A stretch of DNA of 64,000 nucleotides from Chitinophaga silvisoli (GTDB taxonomy: Bacteria > Bacteroidota > Bacteroidia > Chitinophagales > Chitinophagaceae): positions 248,001 to 312,000 of the forward strand of contig NZ_QTJV01000010.1 in assembly GCF_003412465.1 (NCBI RefSeq). The letters are read 5' to 3'. Below, in pieces: positions 26,561-36,695 of the stretch. The translations under genes were made by a program, and so were the position numbers. A model generated the notes under the pieces. It made no database searches, was not told the origin of the DNA, and saw nothing but the letters and a program-made list of their open reading frames with translations. Each line of letters opens with the position of its first letter. The first letter of the stretch is position 1.

Positions 26561-27721
26561 ATGAAGCAACTGAATCTTGGTTTTTTAACACCTTATAGTG
26601 GTGTATATCCTTTTTACTCAGCACACCTGGTGACAGGCTGGATGGTGGGTATGGGACTGGATCCTGCCCGTCAGCGTACGGTGCAGGTTCTGCCTGAGTT
26701 TACCAAAGGTGGTGGTCCTAAGGCCACCACCGAGGCAGCTAAAAAGTTGTTATTTTTTAATCAGGCAGATGTCTTGTCCGGACTAATAAATTATAAATCA
26801 CTACCATCGCTTATGCCGGTGGTAGAGGCACAGCGAAAATTAGGTTTCTTCTTCGACATGGGAGAATTGATTCCTGATCATTCGGCGATTAGCCCTGATA
26901 TTTTTTATGCTTCTCATCAGATCTGGCAGTCAGAGTATGCCCTGGGGCGCTGGGCGCAAAAGCGTTTTGGTAATGCAGGCCATATCGTGATGCCAATCTA
27001 TGAATCAGGATATCATTTAGCCAATTCCTTTCAGCAGGGCGCATTCGGTGCAGGTGCACAGGAGCTCAGGGTGACCATCCTGCCTGATAATCCAGGAAAT
27101 ACAAGTGCCCTGGACCTCACTGAATTTTTTGCAGAGATAGAGCGAAATCCACCTCCCTATGTACATGCAATTTTTGTAGGAGATATGGGAACACGTTTTC
27201 TGCATGCATGGAAGGAAAGCCGTTTCCACAAGAAAGTACCATTGACAGTTGTAGAGACAATGGCTTATGAAGATATCCTGGACGATGTAAAGCACCTGGA
27301 ACTGGAACTCTATAGTGCACTCACGTGGATGAAGGAAGATGAGCGCAAAGAGAACAAGTTGTTTGTAAAGACATTTGAAAGCAAAGCACAACAGCCTGCA
27401 AATATTTATGGATTGATGGGTTATGAAGCAGGGCTGGTGTGGAAAGAATTATTGCCCTATGCACAAACAGGGGACTGGGACAAGGTAAAGGCACAACTGT
27501 TCACAAACACGATACGTGGCCCCAGGGGAGAGAAAGGCTTCCATCCTTCCAGTGGATTAGGATTGCCTGTGTCCAATATTGTGAAGCTACATACTACTAC
27601 CCTAAAGATAAATAAAATCATTCTTGACCAGGGCGAAGGAATTCGTCATGACGATGCCAGCTTACAGATCATTCACAAAGAGAATGTGTCCGGTTGGCAG
27701 AACCCTTTTCTCTGTATTTAA
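26561..27721 (+). CDS. Substrate-binding-like protein (periplasmic binding fold type 1) without signal peptide
   Basis: From the ATG at 26561 the protein has 386 residues. An upstream start at 26525 would overlap the collar gene and adds no signal peptide. The start KQLNLGFLTPYSGVYPF and later HIVMPIYESG, VHAIFVGDMGTR and ANIYGLMGYEAGLVW resemble branched-chain amino-acid/amide binding proteins. Such proteins normally carry a lipoprotein or Sec signal, and here the fold begins at residue 4. No ABC permease or ATPase gene is nearby. It is coupled to the collar protein gene by a one-base gap and to the giant adhesin by 9 bp. It may be a cytoplasmic sensor or a subunit of a surface structure. 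Confidence 0.7.
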   Translation: MKQLNLGFLTPYSGVYPFYSAHLVTGWMVGMGLDPARQRTVQVLPEFTKGGGPKATTEAAKKLLFFNQADVLSGLINYKSLPSLMPVVEAQRKLGFFFDMGELIPDHSAISPDIFYASHQIWQSEYALGRWAQKRFGNAGHIVMPIYESGYHLANSFQQGAFGAGAQELRVTILPDNPGNTSALDLTEFFAEIERNPPPYVHAIFVGDMGTRFLHAWKESRFHKKVPLTVVETMAYEDILDDVKHLELELYSALTWMKEDERKENKLFVKTFESKAQQPANIYGLMGYEAGLVWKELLPYAQTGDWDKVKAQLFTNTIRGPRGEKGFHPSSGLGLPVSNIVKLHTTTLKINKIILDQGEGIRHDDASLQIIHKENVSGWQNPFLCI

Positions 27722-27730
27722 CAGGTTTAT

Positions 27731-30700
27731 ATGAATTCTACCTTTACACGATGTATCCGGGTTTTACTCTTGATCATCGTAGCTGTAATCACCTTCCTTT
27801 CGGGTAAGGCACAGGCCGTTCTGTCCACTGTAGAAACAGGGGGTGTCTATACAGCTACTGCAAGAGATGCCGCTAATAATGTCTATGCCACTAAACTGAA
27901 CAGTACTACAAACAAGTATGATGTAGTGAAGTTTACAGGAGGCACAGGTACCCCTACTGTGATTTACTCAGGGTTGAGCCATGGTACTGCCATTCAGGGT
28001 GATAATCCCTGGGGCCTGGCTGTGAACTCAACCGGAGATGTGTTTGTACTGAACTCCTTTGAAACAGGGAATGGCCAGATCATCAAACTGTTAAGCCCTT
28101 CATATATACCAATCGTGGTACAATCGGGTAGGTATTTTTCTGCTATTACGGTAGACAGATTTGGTTACCTGCACGCGATAGAATATAACAGTTCTACCGC
28201 CAAGTTTGATGTTGTAAAGTATTTTCCGGGAGCGGAAAACAATCCTGGTACAACTATATACGATGGTCTTAGCGTGCCGGCAGCAGGTACTTCTTACCCC
28301 TGGGGGCTGGCTACAGATTCTTATAACAACGTTTATATTACTGACTTCATGGAGAGCGCCGCTCATCCTGCCGGGGCTTTCCTGAAGCTGGATTATCCCA
28401 CTTATTCTGTATCTACGCTGGCAACAGGCAAAGAATTTTCTGCCATTGCATCAGATGCTGGCAATAATCTTTATACGATTGAAGCGGTGAGTAAAGGTAA
28501 GGCGGCCATTGTAAAATATCCCTATGGCTACCCGGGAATAGCCAGTACGATCCTGGATTCCTCTTTAACAATTTCTGGTGTTGGATATCCTACAGGGTTG
28601 ACTGTTACCAGCAATGGGGTGATATATGCAACAGATCCTTTTGCCAGTGGAAATGGTCGCCTTATCAGAATGGCAGAACCCAAGGTGATGAGTGTAACGA
28701 GAAATGGTGCTTCACCTACCAATAATAGCTCAGTGAGCTATACCGTGGTATTCAATACAAGTGTATCAGGTGTTACTACGAATGCATTTTCGCTGTCAAC
28801 GTCTGGTCTGACAGGAGCTGGTGTTGCAGGCGTATCCCAGGTGGATGCTACGACATATACTGTAACTGTAAATACGGGTACAGGAGATGGTGTTATGAAC
28901 CTGGTGGTTACAGGTGCAGGTATTACACCTGCTTTGTTAAATGTGCCATTCACTACCGGCGATTTAGCCACTATTGATAAAACGCCGCCTGCAATTTCAC
29001 TGGCTATTAATAGCGGAGCTACCATGACCAATGCGGTAGCTGTGACATTGTCAGCAACGACTACAGATGCAAGTACCCCTTTGCAAATGAGATTCTCTGC
29101 AGATAGCAGTAACTGGAGTACTTATGAAACGTTTGCCTCCGGCAAATCATATACACTGGGTACAGGAGATGGTGTGAAGAAGGTATATATGCAGGTGAAA
29201 GACAATGCAGGCAATGTGAAGGGAACCAGTGCTTCAATAACGCTGGACCAGACAGCACCTACTGTTTTAATTACGGGCAAGCCAGCAGACCCTTCTAATC
29301 AGTCGTCTGCTACCTTTAGTTTTGAAGCGGATGAACCGGTGAGTAGTTATGCCGCCAGTATAGATGGAGGTCCTTTTGTAGCGGCCACTTCTCCGCTTAC
29401 ATTGAGTGGACTGTCTACAGGTATGCATACTATTCAGATCCGGGCAAAAGATCTTGCAGATAATACCGGGCTTTCTGCTTCCTATTCCTGGAATGTGGAT
29501 TATATAAGCCCTGTCATCCAAACCGTCGGTGCTTCGGCAAATGGTACCTATTATATAGGACAGGTCATCTCGCTGACGGCGACCGCAAGTGAGCCTGTGT
29601 ACTCAGATAATGCCGGAACAGGGTTACCTTATATCGATCTGACTATTGGTACTACCAGCAGGAAAGCAGTATATGCATCCGGTGCCGGCACAAACCAATG
29701 GACATTCACTTATACAATACAGGAAGGTGATCTGGACAACGACGGCATAAAATTAGGTGCTTCCATCCGGGTAAATAATAATGTATTGACAGATCAGGCA
29801 GGTAATCTGCTGGATTCGTTATTTACATCCGGTGCTACGGCAATCCGGGTAGATGGTATTCGCCCGGTAGGGACCCTGACGGCGCCAGCTACATCCAATG
29901 AAACAACGATGACGGTGACGCTGAATTTTGATAAATCTGTGAATGGTGTGAATGCCTCTTCGTTCTCATTGACTGGAATTGCAGGTGCGGCAGTAACTGC
30001 TGTTTCTCCGGGAGCAGGTTATACTTCTTCCTATACAATCAGCATTTCGGTGCCTGCTAATAGCATAGGTACCCTGCATATTGCATTGAATGCTGATGCG
30101 GCGGCCGCCTACCAGAGTGGAAATACGAATGCTGCCACTGCCGTTGATGTAGACTATGATAATACAGCGCCGGTGATTACCAGTGTAAGTGTGCCTGCAA
30201 ATGCTTATTACAAGGCAGGTACTACCCTGGAATTTACAGTGGGCTTTGATAAGGAAATCACTGTTTCAACTGCTGCAGGAAACCTTTACCTGCCAGTTAC
30301 AATTGGTAGTTCTGTGGTGCATGCTGCATATGTAAGTGGTAGTGGTACAAAGAATCTCACTTTCAGTTACACAGTAGTAGCCGGTGATAACGATAATAAT
30401 GGTATCCAGATCGGAACAGCACTGACGGCAGATGCCGGCATGCTGAAAGATAGTTATGGTAACGAAGCTAATACTACTATCAATGGTGCGGGAAGTACAA
30501 ATGGTGTACTGGTGAATACGGTTATTCCATCTGTGGTATTATCTTCTGGTAGTACGGTGGTAAATAGCGTATTCTATGTGACCGCTACCTTTAGTGAGGC
30601 GGTGACAGGACTGACGGCTGGTGATTTTACCATTTCAAACGGTCTGGTATCCGGTGTAACAACAAGCGACAATATTGTTTATTCAATAGAAGTGACTCCT

Positions 30701-33700
30701 TCAGTAGATGGAGCAGTCTCAATTCAGTTACCTGCTGATGCTTCGGCGAATATTGGGGATAATGGCAATTCGGTTTCGAATGAACTGCAGGTGACAGCAG
30801 ATTTTACACCTCCGGCAATCGTGAGTTTGGATGGACCTGCAGATGGTTATTATCATACTGGTGATCAGTTGAAATTCGTCGTTCATTTTAGTGAGGAGCT
30901 GGTATTTAATATTACAACTGAGCAGCCATACATGGCTTTGAATCTGAATTCTGGTGTCATGCCTGTTTACTATACAGGTAGGGATAGTAACAATGGAATG
31001 ATCTTTACTTACACGGTAGCGGACGGAGATGATGATGGAGATGGTATAGAAATGGGAGCCGGCGTTGCATTAAGTAATTTATTGCTAACGGATAAGGCGG
31101 GTAATCCGGCACTTGTATATATTAACCCTGCACCGGCATTCCCTGGCGTGAAGGTGAATACAACACATACAACAGTGACTTTGTCCGCCGCTACATTGGT
31201 GAATGGTGCTTATCAGGTAACAGCCACCTTCGCAGAAGCGGTAAGAGGTTTGTCTGCCAGTGACTTTACCGTTGTCAATGGTGCAGCCAGTGATGTACAG
31301 ACAAGCGATAGCATCGTTTATACAGTGACCATCACCCCGCTTACGGATGGAACAGTATCAGTAAGCTTACCGGCAGGTGCTGCTGAGAATATTGCGCGTA
31401 ATGGAAATGCTGCTTCTAATACTTTGTCCACCCTGGCTGATTTTACAGCGCCTGTGGTGACGGGTGTAACAGTGCCAGCTGCTGGTTATAGCAAATCCGG
31501 TGCGGTACTAAACTTCACGGTAACATTCAACGAAACGGTGAATGTAAGCGGTACCCCACGTCTTGCTATCACGATGGGTAGTAGTACCGTATATGCTGAT
31601 TATGTAAGTGGTAGCGGTACATCTACACTGAGCTTCTCTTATACAGTTGCAGATGGAGATCAGGATCTGGATGGGATTGTTGTGGGTACATTAAGTAATG
31701 GTACTATTAAGGATGCCGCGGGCAATGCTGCAGTCCGTACATTCACGGCTCCTTCTACAGCCGGTGTTTTAGTAAATACAATAGCGCCGGTTATCAGTTC
31801 AGTAAATGTTCCGCCAAACGGATTTTATAATGCTGGTCAAACGCTTGATTTCTCAGTAACATTTAATGCTATTGTAAATGTAACAGGTAGCCCTGTATTG
31901 CCGGTAACGATCGGTAATACCATTGTGGATGCCGTTTATTCCGGGGGTACAGGTACTTCCACTCTGACCTTTACTTATACAGTAGTGGATGGTGATAACG
32001 ACCGGGATGGTATTGCTGTCTCAGCGCTCACAGGTACTATTCAGGATGAATATGGTAATGAGGCGGTGAAGACCTATACAGCACCGTCAACTGTCGGCAT
32101 ATTTGTTAATACAGTACATCCAACAGTGACACTGGCTACTGCTGCTACTCTGGTGAAAGAAGGCTTTGAGGTAAGCGCTACATTTAGTGAAGCTGTTACA
32201 GGTGTAGCTGCAGGAGACTTTACTGTAAATAATGGTACAGCCAGCAACCTGCACACAAGTGATAATATTACTTATACCTTCACTGTTACACCTTCTGCTG
32301 ATGGTAATGTAACCGTGACGCTGCCTGCTGATATGGCAGTGAACATAGGAAATAATGGTAATACGGCATCTAGTACCCTGACGGTAGTCGCTGATGTGAC
32401 AGCACCTGTTGTTACGAGTGTAGCAGTGCCACCAAATGATTATTATAAGGCAGGAGATGTATTGAACTTTGAGGTGAGATTTGGAGAAGCCGTAACGGTA
32501 ACAGGTACACCACGTCTTGCGATTACAATGGGTAGCAGAACGGTATATGCTGATTACGTGAGCGGTACAGGTACATCTACACTGAGCTTCTCTTACGAGG
32601 TGGTGAATGGTGATCAGGATCTGGATGGTATTGCAATAGGCATTTTAAGCGGTACGATGACGGATGTGGCAGGTAATGCTGCTCTCCTTAATTTCACTGC
32701 ACCGTCTACACCTGGCGTATTGGTTAATGCAATCGCGCCGGTGGTTACTTCGGTATCAGTTCCTGCGAATGGTTATTATAATGCCGCTCAAACACTGAAC
32801 TTCTCAGTTCAATTTGATGGGGTTGTTAATGTAACAGGTACACCTGTTTTACCCGTAACAATTGGTAATACAACGGTAAATGCTACTTATACGGGAGGTA
32901 CCGGTACCAATACACTGAGCTTCTCTTATACAGTACAGGATGGTGAAAATGATCGGGACGGCATTTCACTTGCTGCAATCACAGGAACAATCCAGGATGA
33001 ATTTGGTAATGAGGCGGTGAAGACACTGAATAATGCAGGTAGCACTGCTGGTGTATATGTTTATACTGTACATCCGACAGTTACCTTATCTACATCTAGT
33101 TTAAATGTCAACGCACCTTATACAGTAACTGCTACCTTTAGCGAAGCAGTGACTGGCCTGACACTTGCTGACTTTACGGTTACAAATGGTACAGCCGGCA
33201 ACCTGCACACAAGTGATAATATTACTTATACCTTCACTGTTACACCTTCTGCTGATGGTAATGTAACCGTGACGCTGCCTGCTGATAAGGCAGTGAACAT
33301 AGGAGATAATGGTAATACGGCATCTAATACCCTGACGGTAGTCGCTGATGTGACAGCACCTGTTGTTACGAGTGTAGCAGTGCCACCAAATGATTATTAT
33401 AATGCAGGAGATGTATTAAACTTTGAGGTGAGATTTGGAGAAGCCGTAACGGTAACAGGTACACCACGCCTTGCGATTACAATGGGTAGCAGAACGGTAT
33501 ATGCTGATTACGTGAGCGGTACAGGTACCTCTACACTGAGCTTCTCTTACGAGGTGGTGAATGGTGATCAGGATCTGGATGGTATTGCAATAGGTATTTT
33601 AAGCGGTACGATGACGGATGTGGCAGGTAATGCTGCTCTCCTTAATTTCACTGCACCGTCTACACCTGGCGTATTGGTTAATGCAATCGCGCCGGTGGTT

Positions 33701-36676
33701 ACTTCGGTATCAGTTCCTGCGAATGGTTATTATAATGCTGGTCAAACGCTTGATTTCTCAGTAACATTTAATGCTATTGTAAATGTAACAGGTACACCTG
33801 TGTTGCCGATAACCATTGGTAGTACGGTTGTAAATGCAGCCTATACTGGTGGAACCGGTACCAATACACTGGCATTCTCTTATACAGTACAGGATGGTGA
33901 GAATGATCGGGACGGCATTTCACTGGCTGCAATCACAGGAACAATCCAGGATGAATTTGGGAATGAGGCGGTGAAGGCACTGAATAATGCAGGTAGCACT
34001 GCTGGTGTATATGTTTATACTGTACATCCGACAGTCACATTGTCTACATCCAGTTTAAATGTCAACGCTCCTTATATAGTAACTGCTACCTTTAGCGAAG
34101 CAGTGACTGGCCTGACACTTGCTGACTTTACGGTTGCAAATGGTACAGCCGGCAACCTGCACACAAGTGATAATATTACTTATACCTTCACTGTTACACC
34201 TTCTGCTGATGGTAATGTAACCGTGACGCTGCCTGCTGATAAGGCAGTGAACATAGGAGATAATGGTAATACGGCATCTAATATCCTGACGGTAGTCGCT
34301 GATGTGACAGCACCTGTTGTTACGAGTGTAGCAGTGCCACCAAATGATTATTATAAGGCAGGAGATGTATTGAACTTTGAGGTGAGATTTGGAGAAGCCG
34401 TAACGGTAACAGGTACACCACATATTGCGATTATGATGGGCAGCAGTACCGTATATGCTGATTATAATGGCGGTACAGGTACATCTGCATTAAGCTTCTC
34501 TTATACAGTAGTGAATGGTGATCAGGATCTGGATGGTATAGTAACCGGCGCTTTGAGCAGTGGTACTATTAAAGATGCAGCCGGAAATGATGCAGTACTT
34601 ACCTTCGCAGCACCTGCTACGACTGGTGTATTAGTGAACACAATTGCACCGGTTATTACCCAGGTAAGCGTTCCCGCAAATGCGTACTATCATGCTACCC
34701 AGACGCTTGACTTTACAGCTCAATTTAATGCGGTTGTAAATGTGACAGGTACACCTGTTTTACCGGTAACAATTGGTAATACAACAGTAAATGCTACTTA
34801 TACGGGAGGCACAGGCACTAATATACTGAGCTTCTCTTACACCGTACAGGATGGAGAAAATGACCTGGATGGTATAGCGCTTGCAGCAATCACAGGAACC
34901 ATCAGGGATATATTTGGTAATGATGCGGTGAAGACCCTGAATAATATAGGAAGCACCGCTGGTGTATATGTCTACACAGTTCATCCTACAGTTACGCTTG
35001 ATAATGCGCCTTCCCTGGTGAATGCTGCATTCAGTGCAACAGCCACCTTTAGCGAAGCAGTAACGGGATTAACTGCTGCTGACTTTAATGTAACAAACGG
35101 TACGGCCAGCAACCTTCAAACAAGTAACAACATCACTTATACCCTAACAATCACTCCGGCTGCTGATGGGAATGTAAGCATCAATCTACCTGCAGATGTT
35201 GCGGTGAACATCGGTGATAATGGTAACAGCGCTTCCGATACACTGACAGTAGTTTCAGATGTAACAGCACCGCTTATCGCCAACGGCCAGACATTCAGTA
35301 TTAATGAATACAGCCCGGCAGGTACCACGCTGGGTAGTGTTACCGCTACTGATGCCATTGGTGCCCTGCAAAACTGGACCATTACGAATGATCCATCAGG
35401 TGCCTTTGCCATCAACTCAGCTACGGGCGAACTCTCAGTAAAAGACGAAGCAGCCCTGAATGCGAACGTTCATACAACAGTATCGCTGACCATTACTGTA
35501 AGTGACGGCCTCAATGTGAGCAATGCGAATACTGTAGCTGTAACAGTTATATATGTACCACTGCCACCGACCGATATCAGCCTGGATAATAATACCATCG
35601 TTGAGAATACGCCTGTCAATACACTGGTCGGTCATCTTTCCGCTGTGACAGCAGAACCAAATCCAGTGTATACTTATACATTGGTAACAGGTGCCGGCAG
35701 CACTGACAATACATCCTTCACGATCTCCGGCGATCAGCTGCTTACCGCCGCTATTCTGGACTACGCTGTGAAGAACCTGTATAATGTGAGAATCCGGGCT
35801 ACCCTGGGTAATGGTCTTTATACAGAGAAGACCTTTACAGTTCAATTAGGCCAGGTAAACCAGGCACCAACGCTGAATCCGGTTGCTGATCAGGAAGTAT
35901 GTGATATCACTACTGCGCAAAATATCCAGACAAGCGGTGCTTCTGCTGTAGAAGACGGTCAAACACTGAGCTATGCAATAAGGGCCGATCAGCCGTTCTT
36001 TAGCTCCCTGGTAGTAAATGCGAATGGTCTGATCACTTATCAACTGAATCCAGGCATTAGTGGTACAGTCCATGTAACCGTCACCGTGAAAGATAACGGT
36101 GGTACTGCCTACGGAGGTGTAGATACCCTGGCGCAAACATTTGCCATCAAAGTAAATGCCCTGCCAGCAGTCACCATTACAGCAGATCAGGATACCGTGA
36201 TCTCCAAAGGAACGGCGATGAACCTGACAGCTACCGGTGGTAACAGCTACGAATGGTCAAATGCCAGCGGTATAGTAAGTGGTCAGCAAACAGCTACACT
36301 CCAGATCAAACCGATAGAGAACACTGTATATACTGTGACTGTAACTGATAATAATGGTTGTATGAATGAAGGGGCAATGACTATCACAGTAGTCAATGAA
36401 TTTAAGATAGATGCTATCAACCTGCTCTCACCAAATGGTGATGGTAAGAATGATAAGTGGATCATCAATGATCTGAGCCGCTATCCAAACAATGACCTGA
36501 CTATCTATGACCGTACCGGTCGTGTTGTATATCATACAAAGAACTACAGCAATAACTGGGATGCGACTTACAATGGTAGTCCGCTTGCAGAAGGTACCTA
36601 TTATTACATCCTGAAAGCAGATGGTTATAACACTCCTGCCAAAGGATTTATTACAATCATCAGGGACCAGCATTGA
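27731..36676 (+). CDS. Giant T9SS-secreted surface protein with Ig-like and cadherin-like repeats
   Basis: The 2981-residue protein has a signal peptide (about 1-28). A beta-propeller-like region (about 35-320) contains repeated phrases such as GLAVNSTGDVFVLN and GLATDSYNNVYITD. About 2200 residues of Ig-like repeats follow; alternate repeats carry an acidic DxDxDG-type loop (for example GDQDLDGI, GENDRDGI) that may bind calcium. Two cadherin-like domains lie near 2515-2700. The last 90 residues (LLSPNGDGKNDKWIIND onward) are the gliding-motility-type CHU_C domain used for type B sorting by the type IX secretion system. A PorP/SprF gene follows, as is usual for type B cargo. A surface adhesin or coat fibre is likely. 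The repeats 32399-35260 are nearly identical in DNA. Confidence 0.9.
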   Translation: MNSTFTRCIRVLLLIIVAVITFLSGKAQAVLSTVETGGVYTATARDAANNVYATKLNSTTNKYDVVKFTGGTGTPTVIYSGLSHGTAIQGDNPWGLAVNSTGDVFVLNSFETGNGQIIKLLSPSYIPIVVQSGRYFSAITVDRFGYLHAIEYNSSTAKFDVVKYFPGAENNPGTTIYDGLSVPAAGTSYPWGLATDSYNNVYITDFMESAAHPAGAFLKLDYPTYSVSTLATGKEFSAIASDAGNNLYTIEAVSKGKAAIVKYPYGYPGIASTILDSSLTISGVGYPTGLTVTSNGVIYATDPFASGNGRLIRMAEPKVMSVTRNGASPTNNSSVSYTVVFNTSVSGVTTNAFSLSTSGLTGAGVAGVSQVDATTYTVTVNTGTGDGVMNLVVTGAGITPALLNVPFTTGDLATIDKTPPAISLAINSGATMTNAVAVTLSATTTDASTPLQMRFSADSSNWSTYETFASGKSYTLGTGDGVKKVYMQVKDNAGNVKGTSASITLDQTAPTVLITGKPADPSNQSSATFSFEADEPVSSYAASIDGGPFVAATSPLTLSGLSTGMHTIQIRAKDLADNTGLSASYSWNVDYISPVIQTVGASANGTYYIGQVISLTATASEPVYSDNAGTGLPYIDLTIGTTSRKAVYASGAGTNQWTFTYTIQEGDLDNDGIKLGASIRVNNNVLTDQAGNLLDSLFTSGATAIRVDGIRPVGTLTAPATSNETTMTVTLNFDKSVNGVNASSFSLTGIAGAAVTAVSPGAGYTSSYTISISVPANSIGTLHIALNADAAAAYQSGNTNAATAVDVDYDNTAPVITSVSVPANAYYKAGTTLEFTVGFDKEITVSTAAGNLYLPVTIGSSVVHAAYVSGSGTKNLTFSYTVVAGDNDNNGIQIGTALTADAGMLKDSYGNEANTTINGAGSTNGVLVNTVIPSVVLSSGSTVVNSVFYVTATFSEAVTGLTAGDFTISNGLVSGVTTSDNIVYSIEVTPSVDGAVSIQLPADASANIGDNGNSVSNELQVTADFTPPAIVSLDGPADGYYHTGDQLKFVVHFSEELVFNITTEQPYMALNLNSGVMPVYYTGRDSNNGMIFTYTVADGDDDGDGIEMGAGVALSNLLLTDKAGNPALVYINPAPAFPGVKVNTTHTTVTLSAATLVNGAYQVTATFAEAVRGLSASDFTVVNGAASDVQTSDSIVYTVTITPLTDGTVSVSLPAGAAENIARNGNAASNTLSTLADFTAPVVTGVTVPAAGYSKSGAVLNFTVTFNETVNVSGTPRLAITMGSSTVYADYVSGSGTSTLSFSYTVADGDQDLDGIVVGTLSNGTIKDAAGNAAVRTFTAPSTAGVLVNTIAPVISSVNVPPNGFYNAGQTLDFSVTFNAIVNVTGSPVLPVTIGNTIVDAVYSGGTGTSTLTFTYTVVDGDNDRDGIAVSALTGTIQDEYGNEAVKTYTAPSTVGIFVNTVHPTVTLATAATLVKEGFEVSATFSEAVTGVAAGDFTVNNGTASNLHTSDNITYTFTVTPSADGNVTVTLPADMAVNIGNNGNTASSTLTVVADVTAPVVTSVAVPPNDYYKAGDVLNFEVRFGEAVTVTGTPRLAITMGSRTVYADYVSGTGTSTLSFSYEVVNGDQDLDGIAIGILSGTMTDVAGNAALLNFTAPSTPGVLVNAIAPVVTSVSVPANGYYNAAQTLNFSVQFDGVVNVTGTPVLPVTIGNTTVNATYTGGTGTNTLSFSYTVQDGENDRDGISLAAITGTIQDEFGNEAVKTLNNAGSTAGVYVYTVHPTVTLSTSSLNVNAPYTVTATFSEAVTGLTLADFTVTNGTAGNLHTSDNITYTFTVTPSADGNVTVTLPADKAVNIGDNGNTASNTLTVVADVTAPVVTSVAVPPNDYYNAGDVLNFEVRFGEAVTVTGTPRLAITMGSRTVYADYVSGTGTSTLSFSYEVVNGDQDLDGIAIGILSGTMTDVAGNAALLNFTAPSTPGVLVNAIAPVVTSVSVPANGYYNAGQTLDFSVTFNAIVNVTGTPVLPITIGSTVVNAAYTGGTGTNTLAFSYTVQDGENDRDGISLAAITGTIQDEFGNEAVKALNNAGSTAGVYVYTVHPTVTLSTSSLNVNAPYIVTATFSEAVTGLTLADFTVANGTAGNLHTSDNITYTFTVTPSADGNVTVTLPADKAVNIGDNGNTASNILTVVADVTAPVVTSVAVPPNDYYKAGDVLNFEVRFGEAVTVTGTPHIAIMMGSSTVYADYNGGTGTSALSFSYTVVNGDQDLDGIVTGALSSGTIKDAAGNDAVLTFAAPATTGVLVNTIAPVITQVSVPANAYYHATQTLDFTAQFNAVVNVTGTPVLPVTIGNTTVNATYTGGTGTNILSFSYTVQDGENDLDGIALAAITGTIRDIFGNDAVKTLNNIGSTAGVYVYTVHPTVTLDNAPSLVNAAFSATATFSEAVTGLTAADFNVTNGTASNLQTSNNITYTLTITPAADGNVSINLPADVAVNIGDNGNSASDTLTVVSDVTAPLIANGQTFSINEYSPAGTTLGSVTATDAIGALQNWTITNDPSGAFAINSATGELSVKDEAALNANVHTTVSLTITVSDGLNVSNANTVAVTVIYVPLPPTDISLDNNTIVENTPVNTLVGHLSAVTAEPNPVYTYTLVTGAGSTDNTSFTISGDQLLTAAILDYAVKNLYNVRIRATLGNGLYTEKTFTVQLGQVNQAPTLNPVADQEVCDITTAQNIQTSGASAVEDGQTLSYAIRADQPFFSSLVVNANGLITYQLNPGISGTVHVTVTVKDNGGTAYGGVDTLAQTFAIKVNALPAVTITADQDTVISKGTAMNLTATGGNSYEWSNASGIVSGQQTATLQIKPIENTVYTVTVTDNNGCMNEGAMTITVVNEFKIDAINLLSPNGDGKNDKWIINDLSRYPNNDLTIYDRTGRVVYHTKNYSNNWDATYNGSPLAEGTYYYILKADGYNTPAKGFITIIRDQH
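32399..35260 (+). repeat. Three 954-bp tandem repeats inside the adhesin gene
   Basis: The phrase beginning GTTACGAGTG recurs at 32411, 33365 and 34319, an exact period of 954 bp (318 codons). Each unit encodes three Ig-like domains. In units 1 and 2 the first 370 bp differ by only a handful of bases, mostly synonymous, so the duplication or gene conversion is recent. Unit 3 has drifted more. Related but more distant units lie upstream (about 31440-32398). Confidence 0.9.
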
Positions 36677-36695
36677 TCCCATTAACATTTAGGTT

